A stretch of 64,000 nt of DNA. Origin: Saururus chinensis. Lineage: Eukaryota > Streptophyta > Magnoliopsida > Piperales > Saururaceae. The DNA is taken from NCBI GenBank assembly GCA_035235625.1, contig CP141140.1:57803152-57867151 (forward strand). Reading direction: 5' to 3'. The position numbers and the translations under genes were made by a program. A model generated the notes under the pieces. It saw only the letters and a list, made by a program, of their open reading frames with translations, was not told the DNA's origin and did not search any database. This document shows positions 1 to 10,343 of the stretch, piece after piece; position 1 is the first letter of the stretch, and each line of letters starts with the position of its first letter.

Positions 1-300
1 AAAAGCGTCGCTAATAGTTATCATTAGCGATGCTTATTTATAAATGTCGCTAATGATAACTATTAACGACGCTTTTTTATGTGTTGCTAATAGAATAATC
101 ATTTTAAAAAAATTAAAATAATTTATTAACGACGTATAGAAAAGTGTCGCTAATGGATTAAAGTTTTTTAAAAAATTTAAGAGAATCACTAATTCATGTT
201 AATATATTTTTTAAAAAATTAGCGACGCATATGGATGCGTTGCTAAAGAGAATTTTAAAAAAAAAATCTGGAGAAGGGGGATGAGAAGGGGGGGGGGGGT

Positions 301-408
301 GCCGGAGGACGGTGGCTCCTCCCCTCCACCACCCCTCCTCTAAAAATAAGAGGAAGAGAAGGGGGGGCGCCGGAGGATAGCGGCTCCTCCCCCTTCCTCT
401 GAAAATCA
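301..408. repeat. GC-rich direct duplication inside the CACTA element
   Basis: Two diverged copies of a block beginning gccggagga..g.ggctcctcccc and ending near c.tct.aaaa.. lie at 301-350 and 369-408. The surrounding 250-720 is a G- and C-rich island in otherwise AT-rich DNA. A run of aattttgcc motifs follows at 650-715. No convincing ORF explains it. Confidence 0.4.
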
Positions 409-1086
409 GCCGCGCCAGGGTGACATCCTGCTCTCCCTGCTCTGGCCATCTTCTCTCCGGCGGAACAGGGGGAGTGATGAGGGGGGTGGAGGCACCGGAG
501 GCGGAGGGGAGGCGGCGAAAATCGGCGGGTAGGTGGCGGAGAGGCGGCAAGTCGGCTGAGTGTAGGCGGGGCGATAGAGGGGAAAACGGGGGACTGTAGG
601 TCGCCATGGGGGGGAGCTATGGGGCATATATAACACGGGCGAAACTTCGCCGCCCAGGTGGAATTTTGCCCGCGTGCAAAATTTTGCCCTGTGGGAGGAA
701 TTTTGCCAGCGCATTTTTTTAATGCAGTACAATTAGCGACGCTTAACTGAGTGTCGCTATTACACGGTATTAGCGACGTTTACTCCATACGTCGCGAATA
801 TATTATCATATTCGCAGCGTATAAAGGTATACGTTGTTAATACAATGCAGTAATAGCGACGTACACAATATACGTCACTAATACTTTTTTTATTTTTTAA
901 AATTAATTTTAAAAATAGAAAAATAATTAAAATAAATCATATTACCAACGTATACAATTATACGTCGCTAATACATCCCTTATTACTGACGTATAATTTT
1001 ATATGTCGCTATTAATATTTATTTAATTTTTTTATTTTAAAAATATAAACAAATACAAAAATTTAAGAAAATTATAATAAAATACC

Positions 1087-1545
1087 TCTCTCTCTTCCCT
1101 CCCCTCTCTCTCTCTTCCCTCCTCTCCTCTCACTCTCTCTTCCCTCCCCCCTCTCTCTCCTCTTCCTCTCTCCGACTTATTCCTCTCTCTCTCTCTTCCC
1201 TCCCCTCTCTCTCTCTCTCATCCCTCCCCTCTCTCTCTCTCTCTCTCTCTCCTCCTCTCCTCTCACTCTCTCTTCCCTCCCCCTCTCTCTCCCTCTCCTC
1301 TCTCTCCCCTCTTCCTCTCTCCAACTTATTCCTCTCACTCTCTCCCTCTCCTCCTCTCTCCCTCTCCTCTCTCTATCTCTCTCCTCTTCTTCTCTCCATC
1401 TTATTCCTCTCTCTCCCTCTTCCCTCCCCTCTCACTCTCTCTCTTCCCTCCTCTCTCTCTTCTCTCTCTCTTCTCTCTCCTCACTCTCTCTTCCCTCTCC
1501 TCTCTCTCCTCTCTCTCTCCTCTCTCCCTATACACTATCTCTCCT
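1087..1545 (+). repeat. Long polypyrimidine (CT/CCT) tract
   Basis: About 460 bp almost purely of C and T on the plus strand, dominated by ctctct and ccctcc, with few purine interruptions. It expanded by slippage inside the CACTA element. Arg/Glu-rich open frames on the opposite strand are by-products of the repeat. Confidence 0.9.
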
Positions 1546-1686
1546 CTAATTTCAATTTTTTAAGATTTTTTATTTTTTTAAAATTATTTTTATAAAATTT
1601 TATTTTATTTTAACTATACATCGCTATTAATATTTATTTTATTTTTTTTTAAATATAAAAATACATAAAAAATCTAAATAAAATTC

Positions 1687-1902
1687 TTCTCTCTTTCCTC
1701 CCCTCTCTCTCTCTTCCCTTTCCTCCTCTATTTCTCTTTCCTCTCTCTCTACCCTCCCTCTCTCTCCTCCGTCTCTCTTTCCTCTCTCTCCACCCTCCCT
1801 CTCTCTCTCCTCCCCCTCTCTCTTCCCTCCCGTCTCTATCCCTCTCTCTCCTCACCTTCTCTCTCTCCTCCCTCTCTCTCTCCATGCACTCTCTTCACTC
1901 TC
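1687..1902 (+). repeat. Second polypyrimidine tract
   Basis: A CT/CCT-rich tract of about 215 bp like the one at 1087-1545. Both are preceded by a similar AT-rich stretch (tttttttattt...aaatataaa...), so tract and flank look like a diverged duplication. Confidence 0.85.
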
Positions 1903-2119
1903 TCTTTTATTATAAATTATATTTTAAAATTAATAATAAAATATATTATATATAAATAGTGAAAATTTAATATATTATTAACGCTAGTTTTTATTAAAAA
2001 TTTAATATTTATTTATTGTATATATAAATAGTAAATATTGAATAAATTATATTATATTTAGGAAGTTTATTATAATTTTTTAGTATTTATTTATTAAATA
2101 AATTTAATTAATAAAGCTA

Positions 2120-2520
2120 TTTGCGACTCATGTCAACAGACGTTGCTATTAGAAATGGTATTTGTGACGCTTATGTAATAGTCTCGCTAATAGTTTAAAT
2201 ATTTTATTATTTTTAATTCATAACTATTAGTGACGTTTTTGGAAGTGTCGCTAATAGCAGGATTATTAGCGACGCTTTCCTATAAGCGTCGCTATTGCGA
2301 AAGCTATTAGCGATGCTTAAGAAAAGCGTTGCTAATAGTCATATTTTTTTTATTTAAAATATATATCTTTTTGCGATGGTTATATAAAGCGTCGCAAATA
2401 AGTGCACTATTAGTAATGCTTATAATAAAGCGTCGCTAATATGATTAGTATTAGTGACGCTTAGCTAAGCATTGCTAATAGTTGTTATCAGTGATACTTA
2501 TCTAAGCGTCACTAATACTA
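2120..2520. repeat. CACTA subterminal repeat cluster
   Basis: Roughly 11-mers of the form TTAGCGACGCT and its reverse complement AGCGTCGCTAA alternate about every 30-60 bp, often as head-to-head pairs able to fold into short hairpins. Decayed versions such as TTAGTGACGC and TCACTAATA are mixed in and fit C-to-T decay at CpG. A matching cluster lies at 1-160 and 725-1000. Confidence 0.75.
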
Positions 2521-2535
2521 CATTTTGTTGTAGTG

Positions 2536-3270
2536 GCTTCACTACCCCGTGACAAGTCGTCCATTATCATGCAGACTATCTGTTTGCATATGTTCTTGAT
2601 GGACATGCATAAACATAGAGAAAATCAATGTGAAAGTTCGATATAGACTACATGGTCATCACTGGGGAATCGATGGACTTTGAGGTCTTTTTTGTGTAAT
2701 TGTGATTGCATAGCTGTTTACATGATATAGAACCCTAAACCCTTCATAGGGGTATTTATGTCCAAATTTTTTTTTATATCGTGTAAGTTCGGGTTTGTTG
2801 ATATTTTTTAAGGAAATTCAGGGAATATGGAATATTGTATTCTTCGGCCAGGCAATATGGAAAAAACTCTAGTTAAATTTCCTAATGCTATCTTGAAGTG
2901 TAAAGTCCGGGATCGCTCATATTAAGAAAAGCCCATATTTTTTAAGGCAAATCAATGACTCTTCGCGGGCTAGATAATGTTGTTATTATACAAACTAGAT
3001 TCATTTCTACAACTTTCAACTTAAACAGCGTATGCTTCTTCACTACTCGTTTTTATAGGACTTTTGGCAATCTTCCTAGCGCTAGCTTTCATTAATTTTG
3101 TTTTCTTTTTGTTGTTTGAAAGTTAAGACCTTTTCATGTTCTCCTTTGTTTGATTTTTTTCTTGCTTTTAGATTGTTGGTTGGAGATAAGCTATATCCTA
3201 TGTTGGGATCATCTAAAACACATTGTGACTGAACAAGAAGCACTCTGTAGAGCTACTACCGATAACCTTA
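2536..3270. other. Interval between CACTA and MULE: no gene seen
   Basis: AT-rich, unique-looking sequence between the CACTA terminus and the first MULE inverted repeat. No ORF, RNA gene or repeat could be supported. Confidence 0.5.
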
Positions 3271-3510
3271 TGAAATTATACAAATAATATTGAAAAATAA
3301 TTAACAAAATTGCAGAGAGAGGAAAATGATTCCCAAAATTGTGTCCATTTTGGCCACATATGCCCCAACCAAGTGCTGCACCTGTGTGGTATTTTTTTAT
3401 ATTTTTTTCATATTTCATACTTAAGAAGGATGAAATCAATTTTAAGTTGATTTCGTCCTTATGAATGATAAAATCCTCTTTGTAAGGACAAAATAACCTA
3501 ACTTCATATT
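3271..3510 (+). repeat. MULE left terminal inverted repeat
   Basis: Pairs with 9255-9501 in reverse complement over about 240 bp with gaps. The best-conserved core is ccaaccaagtgct at about 3367-3379, followed by cttaagaaggatgaaatca. Extra rounds of the rGGAyrAAATc motif continue to about 3650. Confidence 0.65.
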
Positions 3511-3717
3511 TTTTAGCTTTTTTACTGAAGCAGGCTGGGTTCAAGTTGATTTCTTCCTTTCAAAGGATGAAATCAGCTAAAAGTCAATTTCATCCTTCGC
3601 AAGGATGAAATTTGCTTGAAAGCCAATTTCGTCTTTCTGAAGGACAAAATTCATAGCTCTATTTCTTCCTCACTAGTTCCCCTCCCCCCTCCCGACCATT
3701 TCACTTGAGCAAGGTGT

Positions 3718-3996
3718 GTGTTTTCCACATCCGCCACCATCAGACCCAAAGCCTATTTAGAGGCCCGCCGACCTCCGCGACTCAAGAGCTTCTCTACCCA
3801 AAGAGCCTCTCTGCCTAGAGTCCCTCCACCCAAAGCTTCCCCACCCGGAGCCTCTCAGCGTAGAGCTTCTCTGCCTAGAGCCCCTTCTCCGCTTATAGCC
3901 CCTTTGCCCAGAGCTCCTCCAAACCTCTACCCTTCGCCATCAGGCCCCAGAGCCCTCCACCCAGAGTTCCTCTACCCAAAGATATTTTTTTTGTAG
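3718..3996 (+). other. Low-complexity Pro/Ser/Arg open frame inside the MULE
   Basis: A 92-codon open frame made of degenerate repeats of the type RASLPRVPPPKAS, on a C-rich strand. No domain is recognisable. It sits between the left inverted repeat and the first transposase segment, so it may be leader sequence or a captured fragment. The repetitive composition alone could keep the frame open, so expression as protein is doubtful. Confidence 0.2.
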
Positions 3997-4694
3997 CATT
4001 TTTTATTTTAAAATTATGTAAAATATTGTGTTTCTCAGCTTGGATTTTCCTTGGAAAGGGTTTGATGACCAGTGTTGGTTGTGCGTTTGTGTTGGTTGAT
4101 GGCTTGATATACCGTCCAAATCCGATGCCTCCATGCTCGCCTCCGTCCAATCTGCATCCATCCGCCACCTCCTTGCTGTTTATGTTGAGGATTTCATGGA
4201 TTTCAGTGCATCATTTGATAGAGTCCCTCACCTAGATATTAGATTGGAAGAATCCATAGTGTAGGTATTCTTTAAAAATACTTTTTTGGTACCTTTAAAT
4301 TTTCTTATTTCAAAGTACATAATGCTAACTTCGTCTCTTCATGTGCTCCAATTTGTTCTTAGGCATCAATTCTCTATAGCAATAAGTTAGTTACTCACGA
4401 AGTAATGGCTTCTGAATTTGAATTTTAGCTTCTTGTGCTATGGTGTGTGATTTTGTTTTCTTCTTTTTTTAAGTTTGTATGCTAAGGGAGTGGAATTGTG
4501 ATATGAAATTGATCTATATGGAATTGTTCTATGGAATTGTGCTATGATTTATGTTGTTTGAGTGAATTGTTTGGTTAAGTTTGAGTAATATGTTAATCTC
4601 ATATTTCATTAAGTAGTTATTTTGAATAATTGTTTAATGTATTATTTATGTAATTTATTGGTTATGAATTAAGTGAATAGAGATAACAGGAGAA

Positions 4695-5140
4695 ATGATT
4701 AGTTTTATACTTCACCATAAAGAGGTAATAGAGGGATTATTCATCAAGAAACCTTCTACTTATGATGAACTTGAAAGGTAAGTAGCTAGCAAAGCTGGGT
4801 GGGATCGAAGGAGATGAAAAATTATTATAAATTGTCAACTTCCAATATTTGGATCGAGATCAGGACTACTGCGTGTAGATGAAGAGGCTTCATTTAGACA
4901 AATATTTTATCATTCGTCTCATGTATTTATATTCGAGCTATTTCTCGAAAAAGAGGCATAAGTGCCTAATGAAGGGGGCAGTGTAAGTAGGAGTTCATAC
5001 AGGAGCTCTCAAAGAAATGTGAGCAGTGGAAGGTACATGTAAATGCTAGTGGATGATAATGAAGAAGAAAATTTGTCCATAACAGTAGCATTAAGTAAAT
5101 GCCAAAGGTCGTCTACATCTATTGATGATGGAAGTTGACC
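4695..5140 (+). pseudogene. MULE transposase N-terminal segment, broken
   Basis: From the ATG at 4695 the frame reads MISFILHHKEVIEGLF, then STYDELER, then a stop, then VASKAGW and an acidic, Ser-rich stretch. The layout (hydrophobic start, a Tyr-x-Glu-Leu helix, a strand with GLLRVDEEASF, then an acidic linker) resembles the region that precedes the MuDR DNA-binding domain in plant MULE transposases. At least three in-frame stops occur (after DELER, near 4960 and after SSGRYM). The assignment rests on resemblance and on the location inside a MULE, so it is tentative. Confidence 0.4.
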
Positions 5141-6204
5141 TAATTGGAGGTAAACTTTATTAAGTCATTTGGGTGCTGAATTAATTTGGTAGTTAATTAA
5201 TTTGGTAGAGAATTAATTCTAAAAATTCACCGCTGAATGTGAATTACGTTTGGTAATAGAACATTTATTGAGTTGTCTCTAACCTCTTTTGTTTGTCTTG
5301 CCCATAATCTATTTCCTCATTTGTTTGAATATTTGGAATTTGTTAGAATAAATTCAGATGTCGCATGAAACCTAATTTTAAAATTTTAAACTAATATAAC
5401 TCTCTCTCTCTTTCTCGAACTCGGATATGCAAGTTCTTGGTACCATTATGCTTCTAAATTGAAGTTCTATCAAACAAGATCCCACAAGGGTATGAGAGAT
5501 AACCATATGCCACATTTCTAGAGGCTGAAATCGATATGAGAGATAACTGTTAAAAAATAATAGAATTTATAATTTTCAAAATGGGGACTAGGAGACAGAA
5601 TTGACATGAGGTTATTCAGTGATTCAAGCTGATTCAGGCTTGAAACGGCCTGAATCAACTTCAAGGCTGAATTTTTAATGCTACGCAGCTTCTACACAAA
5701 TAGGATTCTAGTAATTCAAACCTGAATTGAATTGAGGCTAAATTAATTGAATCTTCCAAAAATTCAGTATCCAACAACCCTGCGAATCTTATGTAAATCT
5801 TATACTTGTCGATGAAAATTAAGATATTGAATTATGAATTTTGTGCGTAATAATTAATGTCTAAGGTACACATCACATGCACATGAGACATTTAGCATCG
5901 GAATGTCATAACATGGTACATGGTTTGGAACTCAAGGCTCGATGGGCATTTATTACCCCTACACAAGTGTTGTACATACGGATGTTGGACCATCCAATCC
6001 AATGTGACAATTTTAGTTTTTAAACAGGTGTTTAGATAATATGAAATTCAATACATGTTTGTTATTTATGTGTAGGGGAGCCCATGTCCATGATGACGAT
6101 GTTGATGTAATGAGGCCAATGAAAATGAAGATAATATTGGCAAAGCTAGTAACAAGGAGTATAATATGAACGAAGGTGTTAGAGGTAAGTAAAGTACTTA
6201 ACAG

Positions 6205-8904
6205 ATGGTTGACAGTGAGGGGGATGATGTAGTAGACAATGCAATTGCTGCAAATGATATTAATATGGATGATGGAGAGCCGCTATACTATGAGGAGGTG
6301 CAAATCTATGCACATATCATAGATGAGCAAATAGGTGAGGCAGTTAATTGTGGTATGGATATGGAGCAACAAAACGAAGAAGAGTTATATGTTGGGTGCA
6401 TCTTTGAAGATAAAGAGGCATTTATAATAGCCTTGAGGGAGTATTTAATTAGAAATAATGTCAAATACAAGGTTCTATGTATAAATATGCCAGAATATAT
6501 AATTAAGTGCATTGATTGTGCTTGTCCTTGAAGAGTTCATGGATGAAAAAAGAGGGGTGTAGGCTACTTTAAATTGAAGACATACAAAGGTGACCACACT
6601 TCTAGGAATGTCCAGCTTAGCACTAATCATAGGAAGTGTAGTGCATCATTTGTTTCCAAGGTCATATGGAGCATTTTTAATGGGCCAAACATTGATGAGT
6701 TAATACTTGTTCAGCAGGAGTCTCATAGGTCGGCTTCTATTTGGCGAGGAGAGGTATTCTAAGTATTCATGCATTTTATTTAGTTATGACTATATGTTAC
6801 GTTGGGTTATAATATTTTAACTCATTTTAGGACCACGGGTGCCTTGAGTGCATAGAGCATTTTAGATGCCTCCGGCAGTGGCCTATAGATAATTGTATTA
6901 TACCATATATTGAGCAAGCTAGATTTGGACACTTTATCCATTTACAGTATGTTCAACGTGATAGGCCTTTTCTCACAACTCTTGTCAAGAGATGGAGGAG
7001 GACACACACGTTTCATTTACCTTATGGGGAGATGTCCATCACCCTTATGGATGTGGCAGTTCTTCTTAGACTTTGTATCGATGGACAGGCAGTGGCAGGC
7101 ACAATAGGAGGAGGAAATTTAGATTTATTAGTCGAACTAGATTTATTACTTAAACTCCTTGGCAGAGCACCTCCTCCTTTAGTGATGCGTGGTAGCCGAG
7201 TGAACCTCAAATGACTATTAGGTGAGTTTTCTGCGCTCCCAGCAGATGCCATCGAGATAGTCATCGAGCAGCATGTACGTGCATATTTGCTACACCTACT
7301 TGGGGCTATTATATTTGTGGATAACACCAGTAGCCATGTTCATGTTGTGTACCTCTCCCTCCTTGCGGATTTTGACATGGCGGGCACTTACACATGAGGC
7401 AGTACTACCCTTGCATTTTTATATCGATAGTTAGGGAAACTTGTTATGCTATGACCTCAGGGATTGTAGGTTGTTTGACCCTTCTTCATTTAAATGAATT
7501 TGTTAAAATTTCTATTTTCTACACGTATAATTACTTTGCATTTTTTAATAACTCATATGATATTTTGTAACACAGCTATAGTCATGGTAGCATTTACACG
7601 TCGGCCAACCAACTACTGAGACGGATCTCATGGTAGAGGGTGCTCCATTAGGAGTGAGCTATATATATCTTTTATACTTATATTTTTAACATAGTTTTAT
7701 GTGGATGTGTTGAATTTATGTGTTAAATTTGACTCCTTAAGGTGGAATGTTCGGAGGAGAAAAACCAAAAATCCATAAGGAGTCCTACATATGTATAGAG
7801 GAGAGTTAGACCACTAGCAACCTTATTAGGTAATTTCATTTCATTATCACATTTAATATAATGAATATAAACTATGTAAGGCTATTAAAAACTAATTATG
7901 CTTCTAAATTGTGCAGGTCATTTAGCAACCATACTTGCCTAAGGTGTTGGTTGAGTTACCTCCTCTTTGTACAAAGGGACGAGATGTGTGACTCTCTCGA
8001 ACATCGCTCTTATGTTTTGAGATTGTAGAGCTGCATGTGCCTAATTGTGTAATACTCCAATTTAACTTGGAGCAAGTTATCCCTCCTCATACTATAGAGT
8101 TTGTCCATCAGATCACTCTATAAGGCTGCCACATTACCGATTGGGTTGTACATCTTGCAACATATATCGCTTAATGGAATGATAGAAGAACGACTATTAT
8201 CTAAGCGGAGATGGCTACAACATTGCGTGATGTTCGTAGCCTATATATGCAGTGGTATTTACCCATTACACGTATATATATTCTACTATGCAATCATTCA
8301 GAGGAGATGACTTATCAGCCTAGGGGTGCGCCCGAGGCAGCTCTGGTAAGTGTATCTTAATTAATTTTATCATAATATTTTTTTATTTCTCGTTTATTAT
8401 TTATATGACTTTTATTTTAATTTTTTTATAGCTTGGTTTAGCACAACAGACATATACGCATTTGACTAGCGCAGTTAATACCTATACATCAAGTAAGATC
8501 ATATTAGCATCATGTTAGTCGATAATCAAGCACCATGAAGATGCCTTTCGTAGCTTGCCACTACTTTAGTCCGTTATTACAGACGTCTATGGACATTATC
8601 CCTCCGACGAGGCACGCTCCATTCACGAATATTCCATCTTCATCTGTAGCACATAGCTCTCCTCCACATTCATTATCTCCGGTTGCTCTAGATCTAGCCC
8701 ATCCCCAGGCAAATTCGATAGTATATACTAGACAACAGTGGGTAGCTTGTGTGGATCCTATCCCATTATCTTCATAGAAGTGTTTGGGTGAGCTATCTGC
8801 TCCTTATGCAAAACAAGGAGGAGCAGCAGAAGCAAGAGGAGCCAATACAACACCGTAGGGGTTGGGGTCGAGGTCGTAGGGGTAGGAGAGGTAGAGCAAC
8901 TTAG
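6205..8904 (+). pseudogene. MuDR-type DNA-binding region joined to a plant mobile domain (PMD), degenerate
   Basis: The first block (6205-6760) has the plant MuDR signature: VGCIFEDKEAFIIALREYLI, then a strand with C..C (IIKCIDCACP), then GYFKLKTYKGDHTSRNV and a region like ...RKCSASFVSKVIW. A plausible intron (gtattc...ttttag, about 6753-6830) leads to the second block: DHGCLECIEH..., then HTFHLPYGEMSITLMDVAVLL, then ARAYLLHLLG-like and LLADFDMAGTYT. These match the PMD family (MAIN/MAIL1-like, Pfam PMD). PMD similarity continues (QLxSWxHLHVGQP near 7574; WNVRRRKT near 7742; HTIEFVHQI near 8093) and ends in an Arg/Gly-rich tail GRGRRGRRGRAT with a stop at 8902. Stops and frame changes occur throughout, so it is not functional as it stands. 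The MULE catalytic (DDE) domain is not visible between the two blocks. Confidence 0.65.
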
Positions 8905-9254
8905 AGTTATTATATGCTTGCTTTGTAAACCCAATATTTTGAGAACGTTGTATCTAATTTATATATTTTATAGACTTTCTAATCACTTGATGTATAGATA
9001 TTAATGTGATTTATATGTTGGTTGTGTGGATATTGGCATGTTATATGTGATGTTATACAAGGATAAAGGTTTCTTTCGATTTTAATTAATCTAAAAAAAA
9101 TTTAATTTGATTTTGTAATTGGCAATAACGAAATTTGTGTAAACTTTTATATGAGAGCGAAATTAGTGTGAACTTTAATATGAGCCAAAAAACCACCAAG
9201 TTAGGTGATTTCGTCCTTTGTAACATCCAAGGACGAAATCTGCACAAAACATAG

Positions 9255-9501
9255 ATTTCATCCTTGCAAAGGACAAAATCTACTTAAACCCCGCCGAAAA
9301 CCGACCACAATGATGAAGTTGAGGGCATCATAAGGACAAAATCAACTTAAATATGATTTTGTCCTTCTTAATGACAAAATTGTGAAAATATTTAAAAAAA
9401 AAATAGCACTTGGTTGGTGCCTACATGGCAATTTGGGAGTTATTTTCTTCTTTCCACTATTTTTTAAATTATTTTTTTAAAATTATTTAAATAATTTTCC
9501 C
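9255..9501 (-). repeat. MULE right terminal inverted repeat
   Basis: The reverse complement aligns with 3271-3510. It includes agcacttggttgg at about 9406-9418 and attttccc at the outer edge (9494-9501). The AAGGACAAAATC motifs at 9190-9370 are its inner part. Confidence 0.65.
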
Positions 9502-9760
9502 TTCCTATCAGCCTAATAATCAAGTAGGAACAATATATGTCGTATACAAGTGGCACGTACCGGGATGTGTTATAGATAGAGACCCGTTCACTGAAAATTT
9601 CTGTAATTAAGTCATTTGCATGACCTAAAACTCATCACATTCAGAAGATTACGTTAAAAATCAGATAATAAGAAGTGGTTCTCGAGATGAGATGCGAAGG
9701 GCATAAAGATTATCTCATACTCCGATGGCATATGTTTTGTTTGCCTAGGTCTCCTAACTC

Positions 9761-9768
9761 TATTTATG
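9761..9768 (+). promoter_or_regulatory. TATA-like box of nsLTP copy 1
   Basis: tatttatg lies about 85 bp before the start codon, at the position where copies 2 and 3 have tatatat. The following stretch (leader with gagtgccttgcagaaagcgagagaag) is conserved in all three copies. Confidence 0.5.
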
Positions 9769-9847
9769 TACAGCCACATTGATGCAAATATGTCAACACT
9801 TAAGCATTGAGTGCCTTGCAGAAAGCGAGAGAAGGGAACGTACAGAT

Positions 9848-10343
9848 ATGGCGAAGCATAGTTTTCACATGCTGGCTTGCCTTGTGCTGCTTTTGTCTCA
9901 GGCATTACCTAATGCCCAGGCTCAGTTCCTCGCCTGTGAAGAAGCGGTGTCGGTGACTGAGATTGTTCCATGCATGGGCTACCTAGAGTCCGGCGGGATG
10001 CCATCTCTACCCTGCTGCAATGGAGTCAAGGCGCTCAACGCCGCTGCTAACACTACGGCCCTTCGCCAGGTTGCCTGCATATGCTTGCAGGCAGCTGCTG
10101 CTCATTTTCCAGGCATCAACTATTACTATGCTGGCCAACTTCCGGCAGTATGTGGCGTCAACCTTTCTTTCAACATTACCCAGAATATGAATTGTTTTGG
10201 GTATATTTCTAACCTTGCTCTGTGATCTTAACATCAATTTCTATGTTATCTTCTTTTTATTCAGAGTTTTTGTACCAATTGAAGCCCATTGGTTTGTGTT
10301 GTATAATTTACTGATATTTTCCCTTTTTCGCAGCGTTCCATGA
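9848..10343 (+). CDS. Non-specific lipid transfer protein, copy 1 (two exons)
   Basis: Predicted secreted type-I-like nsLTP that would bind and shuttle lipids in the cell wall or apoplast. Exon 1 is 9848-10200, the intron is 10201-10333 (gt...cag, 133 bp), and the last coding bases are 10334-10343, giving 120 residues ending NCFGVP. Residues 1-25 form a signal peptide (MAKHSFHMLACLVLLLSQAL, then a cleavable A-Q-A site). The eight-cysteine motif is complete: C30, C42, C56-C57, C77-x-C79, C102, C116. The start at 9848 is chosen because it opens the signal peptide and matches copies 2 and 3; an upstream in-frame ATG at 9779 lies in the leader. Reading through the intron gives a false tail (GYISNLAL). 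The spacing between the first two cysteines is 11 residues, not the usual 9, because of a 6-bp insertion. Flanks resemble those of the other copies. The NLS and NIT sequons could be glycosylated, but most LTPs are not. Confidence 0.88.

Larger units (their letters stand above)
1..2535. mobile_element. CACTA (En/Spm-like) DNA transposon, right-hand part
   Basis: The terminus at 2522-2535 reads attttgttgtagtg, the reverse complement of the cactacaacaaaat end typical of CACTA elements. The element runs off the left window edge. Both flanks of the segment (about 1-160, 725-1000 and 2120-2520) are packed with short direct and inverted copies of a TTAGCGACGC / GCGTCGCTAA motif, as expected for subterminal repeats bound by a CACTA transposase. 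No transposase ORF is visible, so this is either the non-coding 3' end of a longer element or a non-autonomous derivative. The 3-bp target duplication cannot be checked because the left end is missing. Confidence 0.8.
3271..9501 (+). mobile_element. Mutator-like element (MULE), degenerate, about 6.2 kb
   Basis: The two ends are diverged long inverted repeats. The left end (aaattata...ggaaaatgattccc...ccaaccaagtgct) matches the reverse complement of the right end (gggaaaattat...gaaaataactccc...ccaaccaagtgct). Further inside both ends carry repeated paired motifs of the type AAGGACGAAAT/ATTTCGTCCTT. The interior holds a MULE-type N-terminal segment (4695-5140), a MuDR-type DNA-binding region (6205 onward) and a plant mobile domain, all in plus orientation with stops. 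No clean 9-bp target duplication was found, so the exact ends are uncertain by several bases. Confidence 0.7.

Noticed and set aside
1130..1885. Arg/Glu-rich proteins on the minus strand
   Set aside because: They are translations of polypyrimidine tracts with no start context or domain.
9779..9847. Upstream start for nsLTP copy 1
   Set aside because: It would put 23 extra residues in front of a perfect signal peptide, and the other copies have no such start. It falls within the expected leader.
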